Translations under genes and position numbers: made by a program
In this document: one piece after another, positions 10,313 to 22,796 of the stretch
How the letters are laid out: the number at the start of each line of letters is the position of its first letter
How positions within the stretch are numbered: the stretch's first letter is position 1
Assembly: GCA_015680685.1 (NCBI GenBank)
Contig: MNCI01020297.1
Coordinates: forward strand, 62,729 to 126,728
Length of the DNA stretch: 64,000 bases
Reading direction: 5' to 3'
DNA from: Gnetum montanum
Lineage: Eukaryota > Streptophyta > Gnetopsida > Gnetales > Gnetaceae
The notes under the pieces: generated by a model
Told to the model about the DNA's origin: nothing
Database searches by the model: none
Seen by the model: the letters and a program-made list of their open reading frames with translations, nothing else

Positions 10313-11460
10313 TGTACTTTTCTTTCAGTAATACATTCCCGAACATTCTCTCAAAAAAATAAAAAAGGTACTGGACTTCTATCAAGATGATCCAATCGAC
10401 CCCTTAGTTCCACCATTAACCTTGCCAAAGGGAGTCTCATTACCCTAGCTAACCAAGTACAATGGAGAGGGAGACCCAAATGCCAACCTAGTAACGTTCT
10501 GAATAGAATTTCTATTACTTCAAGCATGGCCTCATGTAATTCTGTGTGTGTTTGCTATGTCCTTAACCAAAAAAGCCTTAGATTGGTACCAAGCTCTACC
10601 TTGTAACTCCATATCCTCTCTGGAGGATTTGTTACATTAGTTCGTTACTCACTTCAAATACAATCTAAAACCTGAAGCCATGTTGGATAGCTTGATTTAG
10701 ATTAAACAGGCACCATTAGAGCTAGCACAGAAATTTATCCAAAGCTGGAGCGTAGCCTTGAATGAACTTCACGAGCCCATCCCCGAAACATATCTACTTA
10801 TCATACTTAAAGCAGCTGTGAATAAATTTATTAAATCGAAACTTTATTATTTGAAAGCCCGTACCTTGAACCAAGCATTTGTGCAAATTAAGGACATAGA
10901 GGAGGTAGCACAAACAAGCAATGACCCAGCTTACTTGACCTTTAGGAGCCAACATACGAGGAAATATAAATCCAAAATGATGGTAGCAGTGGTAGTAGAG
11001 ACAACCCGACCTAACCATCCAGGACAAAAGGAAAAATAAACCGCTACCCCAAACGGCCATGAAAGAAACACACCCATACCTACACACAAATCTTCATCAT
11101 ATAGAAACACCAACATGGGTCACACTTGTACATTCGAAAGAAAAGACCCCGCTCAATATACACCCTTGCCTATGAAGCCTTCACAATTGCTTGATTAACT
11201 TCTTAAGGCCAGACTAATCCAGCATAAACAAATGTCACCTGCGGCCTCTCAAAAACATGATCAATTTTTTAAGCTGGCCAAGAAGCCAGCTCTAGCAATA
11301 GCTAATGAGCCATCCATTCCAAGAGTCTTTAGGTTGGATAGGTTTTGTGAATATCACCAATGGTGCAGTCATGGGACTGGTTACGATTTCACGTTAAAAT
11401 AGGACATACAACACATGATTGATAGAGGTGAAATAGTATTTGACAAGGCAAACTCGGTGA
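10313..11460 (+). pseudogene. Tat1 gag core and C-terminal knuckle
   Basis: The retrotransposon Gag core is recognisable: YNGEGDPNANLVTF, then SLTKKALDWYQALP, then LEDLLHxFVTHFKYN, with several TAG stops where Trp or Gln is expected. It is open at 10758-11039. Further on FCEYHQWCSHGTGYDFTLK (about 11340-11400) matches the C-x-x-H...H-x-T knuckle found at the end of Tat Gag proteins, followed by xDIQHMIDRGEIVF. The frame agrees with the protease downstream. Confidence 0.75.
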
Positions 11461-12008
11461 GACCCCAAAACCAACCCATGGGGGTCTACAAGGATCCTCT
11501 CAATACCAATGATGCATCATATGTGATTAATATTATCCATGTGGAGAACAGATTGGACGTCCTGCAAAAACCTTTTGTGATTTGCAAGCCTTCGGGAAAT
11601 ACACCTACCCCAACATCTCCTCAAACCCCTTTCATCACACCCATGTTCCCTACACCTCAAAAACCATTACTCATCTGTGTACCCCCTTCTGTTACAGCAA
11701 CAAACATACCATTGGAGACTCATCCCACTCCCTTCATGATCCGAGTGCCGAAACACCCTGATGTGCAACCTCCTACTATTCCCCTGCGACCCCTGCGAGA
11801 ACGTCTTGCTGATAGGCAAACAAGAGAGTGCTTGGAAAGAGAAAATCATGAGCACAAATTAGGACCACCAAAACCTACGTCGCTAAATGCTGTTCCCATG
11901 AGTCCATCCATTAATGAGCCTAGTACGAGTCATCAAAACAAGGATAATGTCACGGGTTGTGTCCCGAACCCAGCATCCTCAATTACCAACGAAAAAATTC
12001 CTCCATGA
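11415..12008 (+). pseudogene. Tat1 gag-protease linker (Pro/Thr-rich)
   Basis: An open stretch of 197 codons in the gag frame, starting in the end of the Gag knuckle region and then Pro/Thr/Ser-rich (for example TPTSPQTPFITPMFPTP). Low-complexity linkers are usual between Gag and protease in Tat elements. No domain is recognised after about codon 50. It ends at a stop at 12006-12008, and the frame resumes into the protease. Confidence 0.5.
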
Positions 12009-12279
12009 GAAATACGAATGTTGGGCCTAATGGACCAAATATCCATAGACAAGAGTACCCCAAATGGTAAAGACCTAGTGAGCATGTTGACACAGGTCAC
12101 ACAAGCCTTGAAAAAAAATTAATACTTTTTTAAGCCTGTATGATCTAGTAATGACTTCAACTATACATCGGGAAGCATTAGTACGTATGTTGACTTCGAT
12201 CCCTGTTAGTGAGGACCTTCTTGTAGAAGAGTAGTCTATTTATGTGGTACTATCCCACAACCCCAAGAGTCAAAGACGA

Positions 12280-13034
12280 CATCCCTAGAGTTTCATGCTA
12301 ACTACATTAAGCTAGATGAGAAAATAGGAGAAGTCACCATAGCCCCTATGTTCATAACGATACAGGTCAATCATTTCAAGATACATAGGATGCATGTCGA
12401 TGATGGTGTGGCGAAAAATGTAATACCTTTTCTCGTCATTGAAAAATTGGGACTTACTGAATAAATACAACCCACGACAACTTCTTTCCTAAAATCCTTC
12501 AGTGGTTCCCATGTTGGGGTGAAAGGTATGGTTGCCTTGGATTTCATAGCCAGAGACCAATTCCCCACATTAGCTAGGTTTGTAGTGGTTGACAAAATGC
12601 CAGGGTTTAATCTAATTCTAGGACGTCCTTGGCTAGCTCAACTTAGAGCTGTATCCTCACTGATCCATTAGGAGATCCACCTACCTTACGAGGGCGGTGA
12701 AATCATCATACATGGGGATACAACAGTATCACTCACTTTCTCATACCCTGGAGTGAATCAAGAGTTAGAAATTAAGTTCATTGAGCCTAAGAAAGGAAAT
12801 ATGAGCATACTCCAAGACATGAACCCAATGTTAACTCACGATCCTACTAAAACCAAGGAAGCACCAGACAATACAAACATAGGAGCCATTCCCACTGATG
12901 TCTCTTGGTCGGAATTACCCTTTGACATCACCAGTGAAGGGGAAGGTGAGTATAAGATCATACCTACATGCCCAACCCCACATGTTAAACTACAAAGGAT
13001 AAGAGGCAACTCAATAACTAGAGTGAATCACTAA
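12280..13034 (+). pseudogene. Tat1 aspartic protease
   Basis: Retropepsin-like protease in the gag frame. The active-site loop reads MHVDDGVAKNVIP, with Asp at 12399-12401. The C-terminal hallmark MPGFNLILGRPWLAQLRAVSS is followed by LPYEGGEIIIHG. Two stops interrupt it. A 93-codon open tail (12753-13034) ends the gag-protease frame. Pol does not follow directly: the next 6.3 kb hold non-coding DNA and the antisense gene, and RT begins at 19334. Confidence 0.75.
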
Positions 13035-13646
13035 ATTTCCAGAATGACACTAAACTACCAATCGTTTGGTACGACGTTAAACTGCCAGCAAACGTCAGCA
13101 ATGAAATTAAACTAGCCATTGTCAGAAATGGCCAGTTCTTTTTAAAAGCTTCCTAAAACTATTGTTACTTTTGGCCCACTGGCATAAAACTGGTGATCCT
13201 TCTTTCTTTGACAACAGATGCAACAGTCCATGATGACTTTAAATTGATGTGTATAGCCCGAAATGGCTTTAAACTAGGGTTCAATACATCGCAAGTTTAC
13301 AAACATTCACTAAGTTATGTCAAATTTTTATTTAAATGATATAAGTTGCAATCTTGATCTATGCCTTCTCGTTACTTTCCTCTTTTACAAGTGTTGATTT
13401 ATGTTTTGTCCCTCCATTTTACATTTAGCTACACACATATGTTCATGATAATACTTGAAAAAAAAACAAATGAAAAGAGAAGACACATAAAAAATGATAC
13501 GTCAACATGGTAGTAAAATTCCAACATGTTATGCCATAATTAGATCCATGTTATTACACTTGTCAACCATACATTTCCATCAAACATCCAAAAATCCAAA
13601 ACATTTAATAGCTAAAGTCCGATTAACAATAAGCTCATGGAGGGGG
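13035..13646 (+). other. Tat1 non-coding block with AAACTAG repeats
   Basis: After the protease stop come diverged phrases of the type 'gacactaaactaccaat..', 'gaaattaaactagcc' and 'tggctttaaactagg' (13040-13330). They resemble the 3' non-coding repeats of Tat1 (22800-23170) and Tat2 (53080-53640). AT-rich DNA follows, close in style to 53000-53070. No gene is seen on the plus strand. Confidence 0.5.
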
Positions 13647-16600
13647 CTAGTCCCCAAGATCCTCTTCATCATCCGCTCTTGCTCCACTGGGGCCAACTCC
13701 ATCATTAACATGTCCCTATAACAAGGTAGAAAACAAAAAGAAAAAAAAATAGGTAAGAGTAGTGAAGCAAATCATAAATACAAAACTAAGAAAAAAAATA
13801 ACATTAACAATGAAAATGGTAAAACCATACAAAAAATAATAATAAAACACTCACAAATGAGGAAGGCCCTAAGTTGGCCTTCAAACGCTGTAGAATCTCC
13901 TCCTCAGGCACATTTGCCCAATCCTCATCCAGGCCAAGATCAACACCAACCAAGGTTTTACCCTTGTCCACCAAAGTCTAGGTAGGATGCTCAAGAGAGA
14001 ACATGCCTGTCGAAGCCTCCCTGAAGGTGGTAGTAATGGTTCTCTCGAGAGATCCCTCCACCTTGGTACACTCAGCGAACCTGTCATAAGCAGATCATAA
14101 GCCTAACCCATCGATGAACATCTCCATCTAGCGATGTTCAATTGACTCCTCCTTTAACCATTTCTTATACTAATGCTTGTGGTCCTTTTGGGCTTGGCCC
14201 CATTTCTATACTTTCCCAGCAAAGGATTTCCAATCATGATACTTCCTATTCAACAAATCCATCTATGCTCTTTGTTCTACTAAATCTCATGTCGCTTGCA
14301 CTTTGCTATTCAAAATTGGCCAATAACATGCATAGGTGATTTTAGATGTGCACCAAGTGCTATCACCAGATAGCCTAGTAGCAACAAAATCGTAATGGGA
14401 TTGGAGATCCCTCTTCTTCTCTCTCTCCTTTGCTAGTGCTTCAATGAGTGCACCTCATCCCATAGATACTCAACCGAATGCCTACAAGTCCAAACCAACT
14501 TAGCATTTTTTACGATGTAACCAGAAACTACATCGTACACATTTCTAGGGACTTGTTCAATAGTCTCTAGTAATTCGGGGAGGGCATCAATGTGTGTAGC
14601 CTCAGAAGGATCCCACTGGAGCTTAGCACCTGTAGGTGTAAGTACTACACACATGAATCAACTATGATCAATAATGAACGCAAAGAAACACAAATAAAAC
14701 CATACACTTACCATGACATGTAATGTACACATACCTAGTTCTAGATGAGCTTCTTGTAGGTGAGCGACCACATCATTAATGATGCCCATAAAAAAATCCA
14801 TTTTGCTAGGCATCTTAGGCTATGGCCTTAGCTGGTCAATTGATGTGGGACAAGCAGGGGAGGTCACCTCAATCAGAACTTGTGATCCTGATGCCGTTGC
14901 CTAGGATGTATGTGCCTCAGAAATCTTAGCATCTACCTTTGATGCTAAAGATAATCAAGATAATCAAGAAAAACACACGAAAATTAAAGGATACAGAATA
15001 TGGATTGAGCTAAAAGGAACATACCAAAAAGCCCTTCGCTGTTTAGGTTGGGAGGATCACCAAGTTGCAAATATCCATCAAAGAAACCATCGAAGACACC
15101 TCTTTCATCACTTGAATGCCTAAGTGCATCCAAAGCCTCCACAAGCTTCGTCCCCATGACGTTTGTCACATCTTCTTCTTGCGAGGCAGGAGGTTCTTAG
15201 ATCATTTCTTGTCTTTCCTTTGCCTCTTCCTTTGACCCTATGAAAACCACTTCAGGATCAACCATTGGGGTCAAAGCTTCCCTCTCTCTCTTAGGAATTT
15301 CCTCTGATAATTCCAGAATCTTAGAGTTAATATAACATAGTATATATAACGTATAGGCCAAAAGCAACAAACAAAAAATAATAATAATAAATATATAACA
15401 ATAAAATAAACTACTTACCCTCCACTGGCAGTACAAACTGAATCTTCTTTGCTCTTGGTGGTATCACATATGGAGTAGGCTCCCTTGGGCATTCTTTCCT
15501 CTTCACCTTCACTTAGACTTCCCAATAGTCTCACCAATCAAACGTTCAGCCATTTTAATAGACATGTGCAGCCTAGGAGGTTCCAATCCCAAGCTATCAT
15601 GGGAATGATGGAAACGACTAGCTGCACCTCTAGTTGTAACTGATACTGATTCCTCAATGTCTTTCGGTGGGTCCTGGGATCTAGTGGTGCTAAAAAAATG
15701 GCAAATCCAAGGTTGGGATAGTTGTGAACGATCCCTCAAAATATAGTGGTTATCATCATAAACTACTAGGAACTCAACAAACCTATGTAGGTGCCCCACG
15801 AAGAAGGAAAATGTAAAATGGAATTTGACATGGATGTTTGAATGTAACCTAATAATCTCTCCACGAAAACCAGATCCAAGAAATTTTGTCCAATTATAGT
15901 GCATGCTCGTCTCTAAAACTACATGTATCACAAACATGGACTTAATCCCAAGGTTTCTTCCTTGAGAAAGAGATAGGGGAATGCCTGTGCCCAAAAGAGA
16001 GGATACAGGAAGTTCATCTCCATTGATTGGGTATCATCTCATATGGTAAAGCCCTTAGGACCCCGAGACACACCTAACTACTACTCAAGCTCTCTTATGA
16101 CCTATCCTTCTTTAGTTTCTTTATCTATGGTCACCATGGCATCATCCATGGGCATGCCAAAAAGATCAGAAAGGAACTTAGTGGTCAAGTGGAAAGATAC
16201 CTTGACTCCTCGAACTTGTGTGGTAAAATGGGAAGCATCATCACTGAAAGAATCAATAATGGTGATCATCTCAGTAGTTGAAATGCTAGGAGTCAAAGTT
16301 GTGAACAATTCCATTAGACCTGCCTAGGTAAGGCAGCTGATGATCAAATCAGAAGCTTTCTTCTGCAACCATCATTGTGACTGCTCTACCTCTCCATATT
16401 TTGGAAAAAGTGTGGCCTTAGTATGCCCTGTTATAATGGTAACTTCTTCAGGGGGCGGGGGGTGCGATGGCTGCTATAACAGAAAAACATAGAGAGAAGA
16501 GTTAAAAAAGAGCATAGTACATGATGATGCAACAAAAAGGAAAATGGAGTCTAGAGTGCGGTCACTTACCATCTGTGAATGGTGTAGGCAGGGTGGGTGT

Positions 16601-17540
16601 AGGATCAATCCTTTGAGGAAAAATTGGCCCATTAGAAGACCAATCCTTATGTAACCAACCACAAACTTGGCAGCACTCAAAGGCTCTTGAAAACTGCCTA
16701 TGGTAGTCAACAATAGCCACCTTTGTCTACTCCAGTACCGTGACATGAAGAATGGGGCCCGCCATGAATGTCTCTAGTGTTGTGTGTGCTAAGGCAAGCC
16801 CACCATCATCATCGTGCATCCCATGTTCATTAAAGCTACACTTGCATAGGAAAATAACATTTACATTTAGATGATGACATGAAATTTAAAAAGGAATCAA
16901 AAATTAAAGTAAGGCATAAAGGAGCATACATGTCCACTCTATATACTATCCCAAGTGGTTTTTGGAATAGAGTGTGCACATGGAGGGCTAGGAAAAGTGT
17001 GTTGCTACTGTTATAATGACTACACGTAGGCAACTCCCACACACGAGTTAAGGGATAAGTAGATCTAGGACCTTTAGCAGGGCCTCCCTCAACCCTAAAA
17101 AGCCCCTCATCGATATCAGTAATAAAGGCAAGCATGCCTTATGTAGATCCAAGCAGTACTATTTTGATGATATTACAAGCTAATTGTTTACTCATGTGAA
17201 ACCATATAACCACACTAAAATTTTTCAGGATGAATGACAAAAACGAACTGACACCGCGATGGAACCATATCACATGGGGCCCAATGTGCATGTCATAGGG
17301 AGGTGTGTCTGGTCCAAAGGGGCCAAACCAAGTAAGTACAACAACAAGCTCAACTACAAGAAGAGAAGGTTTAGGTCCCCTGCATACAGCCAAAAAAATT
17401 AGGTAAGTCAAGAATCTAAGTGCTAACAATAGGTAAAAATCACATAAACAAATACTTTAAATACATAGCTTCACCTCGTGAGACAAGGACACCAATATCT
17501 ATTTAGTGTATTTGACGCTCACTAGGGTATACTGAAATCC
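13647..17540 (-). CDS. Spliced antisense gene in Tat1 (plant transposon-protein-like)
   Basis: Read on the minus strand this is a multi-exon gene opposite to gag-pol. At least six introns of 80-139 bases fit GT-AG rules: 16841-16929, 16474-16569, 15320-15419, 14945-15024, 14645-14734 and 13716-13854. The exons join into protein-like text: ITDIDEGLFRVEGGPAKGP; CQVCGWLHKDWSSNGP; TTQVRGVKVSFHLTTKFL; DEDWANVPEEEILQRL; and a last exon HVNDGVGPSGARADDEEDLGD ending at a stop at 13647-13649. VRGVKVSF...FLSDLFG recalls the 'putative plant transposon protein' domain seen in antisense ORFs of Tat elements. About 17382-17540 may hold one or two more 5' exons. In-frame stops at Trp or Gln positions and a frameshift near 15990 show decay. 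Confidence 0.6.
16474..16569 (-). other. Intron in the antisense gene (best example)
   Basis: On the minus strand the exon ends '..cacagatg', the intron opens GTAAGTGACC and closes 'ttctgttatag' before 'cagccatcgcacc'. Removal joins LPTPFTD to QPSHPPPPEEV in one frame. The acceptor could also be three bases further on. Confidence 0.6.
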
Positions 17541-19014
17541 ATTTCATAATTAATCCACACAAAAGTACAAAACATGAACATGAACACTCACTAAAACAAT
17601 GTTTAAATCATCAGTCTTAGGAAAATAATAAACGATATAAACATAAAAATTAGCAAACGAAAAGCATCTTGGCAAGCACTTTACATTTTTGTGTCTTAGC
17701 AAAAGGGGAGCTTGGACACTCACGTTGGAGGTAATCCCTTCCACAACTCATGCTAGCCTTTGTGGCCCAACTCACGCTAGGGCCTGTGCCCACACTCACG
17801 CTGGGGCCTGTGCCCACACTCACGCTGGGGCCTGTTTCCACAACTCACGCTATAGCTGCCAAGTGGCTCACGCTGTGGCCTGTTGCCAAGTGGGTCATGC
17901 TGGGAGGGCTCACGCTGGGACTGTCCCAACAAAACCACGCCATCTCTTCCCAGCACTCACGCTGTTTTCCTACATTCTAGCTCACGCTGGGAACCTGCAG
18001 CTCATGCTACCTAGAGAAATTTGTATTCACGTTACCCAAGAAAAGAAAAGAAAAAAAAACTTGACGCTGCCCAGGAACCTGGCATTCACACTGCCAACAC
18101 AAAAATAGAAAAAAGAATAGGCCTTCCTTGCAACATAGGACTTCTTAGCCCACACTCACGCTAGCCCTTTCGTGGCCTGAACCTCATGCTAGCCCTTTCA
18201 TAGCCCAAACTCATGCTGGCCACTTCCTAGCCTGAAAGTCACATTGCCTAAAAATCCCCAAAAGCCTAAAAACCCAACCCACGCTGCCAGGAAGCCCCAA
18301 AAGCTCATGCTATCCAAGATATTCTTGCCACTTACAATGCGCTTGCCCCAAAAATGCAAAATAACAAAAAAAATCTAACTTGCACCCATGCCCTACATTT
18401 CCCTGGGCACTCATGCCTTGCACACACACCCTGGGCACTCATGCTGACGTCACGAAAATCAAGAACAGCAACCCAAAATTCCCAGATAATCCCAAAACAA
18501 CCCCAAAATAGTGGCCATAAAATTCTATCTTAGGTAACGCTGTCCACAAATGCTGGAGAAAAGCAAGAGAAAACAAATCTACCTATGCAAGGCCCCATCC
18601 CACGTTGGAATCCTGGTCTGGGGGAGATGCTGGAGAAGCTCTTCACCCTCCTCCACAAATGCCAGATCTACTTGCCTCTTCCCTTTGTATTGCCTTGCCT
18701 TTCCTCTACCCTTGTCCTTCATGGTTGCCTTGCTCACGCTGACGCTGTACCTCATGCTACACTCCTAGCTCATGCTGCAATCCAAGAACTCACGCTAGCA
18801 CAAAACCTCAAAACCCCCTTTTAAACCCAAAACATTCTATTTTATTTTCTCTTATTTTATTTTATTTAAATTTTACCATGTTTAAAATTTGTTTTCATTT
18901 ATGTCATCTTTATTTTATGTTGGCCTATATTCCTCATTATTCCAGCCTCTAGAGATGAGGCCAAAGAAAGTTATTATTATGCAAAGGAAGGGATGAAAAG
19001 TTAAAATCAACATA

Positions 19015-19045
<31 letters not shown>

Positions 19046-19333
19046 TATACATATATGAACATTTAAAAAATCCATAAAATTTTAAAGCCTCAAAAACTTA
19101 TTGTCCACACAAAAATTTAAAAATAAAAAATATTGCATACACTCATTCAGAATGACAAGTTAACATGAATATCACTGGTCTAGTACGACCTAAAATTGCC
19201 ATGATGATCGTTATGTTCTACAATTTCGTTAGTACATAAATTAGTTATCCAATGTCCATTTACATTTAAATACTCCTTCATCAAGCAAGAGTCGCTCACT
19301 TTGCTCCCGGTTTAAATTGGTAGGAGCAAGTAC
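17541..19333. repeat. Tat1 internal repeat field and AT-rich stretch before RT
   Basis: From about 17700 to 18000 there are repeats of 'ctcacgctggggcctgtg' type, and from 18160 to 18260 'ctcacgctagccctttcgtggcc' type. Scattered copies run to about 18800. AT-rich DNA follows, then an (AC)n microsatellite at about 19022-19046. Open frames here are repeat artefacts. The stretch near 19148-19205 resembles 13037-13090. This is where the upstream region or promoter of the antisense gene would lie. Confidence 0.55.
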
Positions 19334-20455
19334 ATGGCCACCAAGAATATCCTTTCAACATTATCTCTCAATGGACCATACGAGGAGGTTAAAAGGGTAA
19401 TTAATCCAGAATCCTTGGATCTAGACCCATGTGCTTATACTGACTTAGTAGCTTCTACTCAGGAAATATTGGGCTGGCCTAAAAAGGTGGCCAAGACTTT
19501 AGATCTAGAGGTTGATAATATCACCGAAGATCCTCTTGTTGAGGTCCCCATTACTACATCCGATTGTGAAACAAGAACATTGAAAATAAGTGCCCTACTA
19601 GACTCACAACTTGTCAACGATATCACTCAAGTACTAAAAGGCAACATCAAAACATTTGCATGGTCATATACCGACATGCTAGGATTAGACCCCCGAATCG
19701 TCCAACACAATATCATCCTTGATGAAAAAAATAAACCGGTGAAACAAAAAGCACGAAAAGTTAGACCTGAGGTGGCTTTAGTAGTCTATGCTAAAATCAC
19801 AAAGCTCTACCAAGCTAGTTTCATCTCGGCCGTTGACTATTCTTATTGGGTATCAAACATTGTAGTTGTTCCTAAGAAGAATGGTAGTATACGCATTTGC
19901 ATTGACTTCCATGATCTCAACACAACCACTATAAAGGACAACTTCCCACTACCTAGCATTGATCAACTTATCGACACAACTACTAGGCACGCACTATTAT
20001 CCTTTATGCATGGATTTTCAGGATATAACCAAATAAGAATCAACCCAGAACATCAACTTAGAACAACTTTTATGACACCTTGGGGCACATTCTGCTATAC
20101 AATGATGCCATTTGGCCTTAAAATTGTAGGAGCTACATATCAACGAGCAATGACATATATATTTAGTGATTACATGCTCAATTTTCTCAATGATTACGTT
20201 GACAACATCACGGTTAAATCTAAAATCACTGAACAACATGCAAAAGATCTGGACCTAGTGCTTCAATGTTGTCTCAAATATGACCTTAAACTCAATCCAA
20301 AGAAATGTGTCTTTGGTGTCAAAACTGGAAAAATTCTTGGTTTCGTAGTATTTGAAATAGAAATATGGGTAGACCTAGATAAGGTTAAGGCAATAACTAA
20401 CATCCAACCACCAAAGAACCTTACAGAACTATGGGGCCTCCAAGGTAGACTGTAG
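19334..20455 (+). pseudogene. Tat1 reverse transcriptase
   Basis: A 373-codon open frame with a connector, then VPKKNGSIRICIDFHDLN (first catalytic Asp present), LLSFMHGFSGYNQI, FMTPWGTFCYTMMPFGL and the catalytic box FLNDYVDNITVKS. The family has YVDD; the second Asp is Asn here (codon at 20204-20206, GAC to AAC), so the polymerase should be inactive although the frame is open. The start is the first ATG of the open frame. It has no gag-protease directly before it. It continues into RNase H after a stop at 20453-20455. Confidence 0.85.
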
Positions 20456-21010
20456 TTCATAAGATGCTTTATCGAAAGGTTGACAGATAAGTTGAGACCT
20501 ATGTAGCACCTATTACTAAAAAATGTGCATTTCCAATGGACCCAACAATTTTAGGAAGCATTCAAGAACATAAAGCAGGAGCTATTTCAACTGCCGATCG
20601 TTTATCCCCCGCAAGGCGATAAACCCTTTTATATCTACCTTGCCTCTTCTGATGCTTCCATTGCATCGATGCTTTTTCAAAAATGTAAAGACAGAGCCGA
20701 GATCCCTGTATATTACCTAAGCCATGCTTTAATTACCTATGAACAACGATACAACGATGTAGAGAAATCATGCCTTGCCCTCATTTTTGCCTTAAAGAAA
20801 TGGTGGCATTATCTCTTCCGCAATCAAGTTTACATCATTTGTAAGAATAATGTACTCTCCGCTATCACCAACAACATCTACGAGTCAAGTAGGATAGCTA
20901 GGTGGAAAGCAATGATCGCAGAGTTTGACTTACACTATGTTGCTCAATCTTCCACAAGAGGTCAAGCAATAGTCACACAATTAGCCATCTCGCCAACGCA
21001 TGATCAAGCA
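20456..21010 (+). pseudogene. Tat1 RNase H (first copy)
   Basis: The usual retrotransposon RNase H fused to RT. Blocks: YLASSDASIASMLFQ, then VYYLSHALITYEQRYNDVEKSCLALIFALKKWWHYLFR, then RIARWKAMIAEFDLHY. The Asp of SDAS and the Glu of VEKS are kept. The third catalytic Asp region (KNNVLSA, usually T-D-x-x-L) has lost the Asp. Two stops separate it from RT. It removes the RNA template during replication. Confidence 0.75.
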
Positions 21011-21039
21011 ATAGTTAACCCTAAGTTCCCCGATGAGAA

Positions 21040-21520
21040 TGTTAATAGTATAGACACCGTACCTGATAACTACGAGGCAATCCTCTATTTTGATGAAGCT
21101 TCAACCTCCCGAGGAGGAAGCGCGGCGACCATTTTAACATACCCCTCTAGAGAAATCCAACCCTTCGCCTAACAAGTGACATTTCCCTGTACCAATAATA
21201 TGGTAGAATACGAAGGTCTTCTTAGAGGTCTTCAAGCAACGTTGACTTCAGGAATCTCACATCTTGTAGTTCGAGGTGATTCACAGCTAGTCATTAATCA
21301 AGTCACTGAGGTTTACGCATGTACGGCTCCCCATTTGCAACCATATTGTGATTTGACCAAAGATCTGCTGAGGAAACTAGTAGAAATGAATATAGAACAT
21401 GTCCCTAGAAGCGAAAACACCATCATCGATGCACTTTCTACACTAGCCTTAAACATGACACCTGAAATGCTCCATGCATTACCTAGCTCTATAATAAGTT
21501 GTGCCGAACCTACAATTAAC
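21040..21520 (+). pseudogene. Tat1 second RNase H (Tat-type)
   Basis: A second RNase H of the kind acquired by Tat-lineage elements. Blocks: AILYFDEASTSRGGSAATI, a stop at 21170, TNNMVEYEGLLRGL, HLVVRGDSQLVINQV, and IEHVPRSENTIIDALSTLA. All four expected acidic residues are present (FDEAS, VEYE, GDS, IDALS). Its presence is the main reason for calling the element Tat-like. It lies between the first RNase H and integrase. Confidence 0.8.
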
Positions 21521-21559
21521 ACTCTTGATGAAATGCCTATAGCATTTGTTAGCACAACA

Positions 21560-22796
21560 CACATAATAGAATGGTACAATGACATAAAAGAATACCTTCT
21601 ACAAGAAAAACCTCCACAACATTTGACAAATGATCAAAAAGAAGCCATGCAAAAATGCTCTCGACAATATGCGTTAATAGGAGACACCTTGTGTCGCAAA
21701 TCCTATGAAGGCATCTTGCTGATGTGTGTTAGTAGCATTGATGGTCAAATGATTGTAGAACAAGTCCATGAAGGACTTTGTGGAGGGCACATAGCACCCA
21801 AAGCTATGGCAATAAAGATTATGTGCTTAGGCTACTACTGGCCACACATGGAGTACGATTGCATCTCCAAGGTCAGGACATGTGAAATTTGCCAAAAGCA
21901 TGGTAATCTAATACACATGTCACCTAACGAATTGCACACAAAAAAATCACATGGCCATCCCAAAAATGGGGATTAGACTTAATTGGATTGATAATTCCAT
22001 CATCCTTTGCGGGACATAGCTTCATTATCACTTCACAAAATGGGTAGAAGCTATTCCCCTTAGGAAGACCACTTCAAAACATATTTGCACTTTCATAATA
22101 GAAAATATCGTGACCCATTTTGGTATTCCGATGACCATCATTACTAACAATGGGCCATAATTCAACAGTGCAGACACTAAAAGATTTTGTGAAAGCCTGG
22201 GTATTAAACATGCATTCTCATCATCTTACTAGCCACAGAGCAATGGTCAGGAAAAAGCTACAAACAAAACTATCATCATGGTGCTCAAAAATATGCTAAA
22301 TCAAAGTAAGAAATGATGGCATGAACAATTAGTCTACGCATTGTGGGCATACAGAACGACACATCAAACATCTACAGGTATAACTCCATATAGTCTTGTA
22401 TACAGATCTGAAACTATTTTACCTTTGGAGTTATAGGTTCCGTCATTGCAAATAGCTCTCTCAGGCCTCCCCAATGAAAGCCAAAGTAACGAACTAAGCA
22501 TTGCTAACCTTGACTCGATGGAAGAGGAACATGTGCGAACACTTGATCAGATCGAGTGGTACCAGAAACAACAACGGCAATGACATAAACATGATCTACA
22601 TAAATGCTCGATTAAAGAAGGATACTTAGTCCTTAAGACCATCTGTGAACATTCAGATAAATTCTTAGCCAACTGGGAAGGGCCTTACTTAGTCACCGAG
22701 GTGTACAATAATGGAGCATTCAAACTTGATGACATGGATGGGAACACATTTTCTAATCCCACAAATCATTTGTACCTGAAATGGTACTATGTATGA
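21560..22796 (+). pseudogene. Tat1 integrase (D-N-K active site)
   Basis: The zinc-binding part is VHEGLCGGHIAPKAMAIKI...CEICQKHG (about 21760-21900). A frameshift in a run of A near 21950 leads to the core: Asp at 21976-21978 (GLDLIGL), Asn at 22146-22148 where the family has Asp (TNNGP), and Lys at 22254-22256 where it has Glu (SNGQEKATNK). The last two are 35 residues apart, so two of the three catalytic acids are lost by G-to-A change. The C-terminus ANWEGPYLVTEVY...LYLKWYYV ends at the TGA at 22794-22796. Confidence 0.8.
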
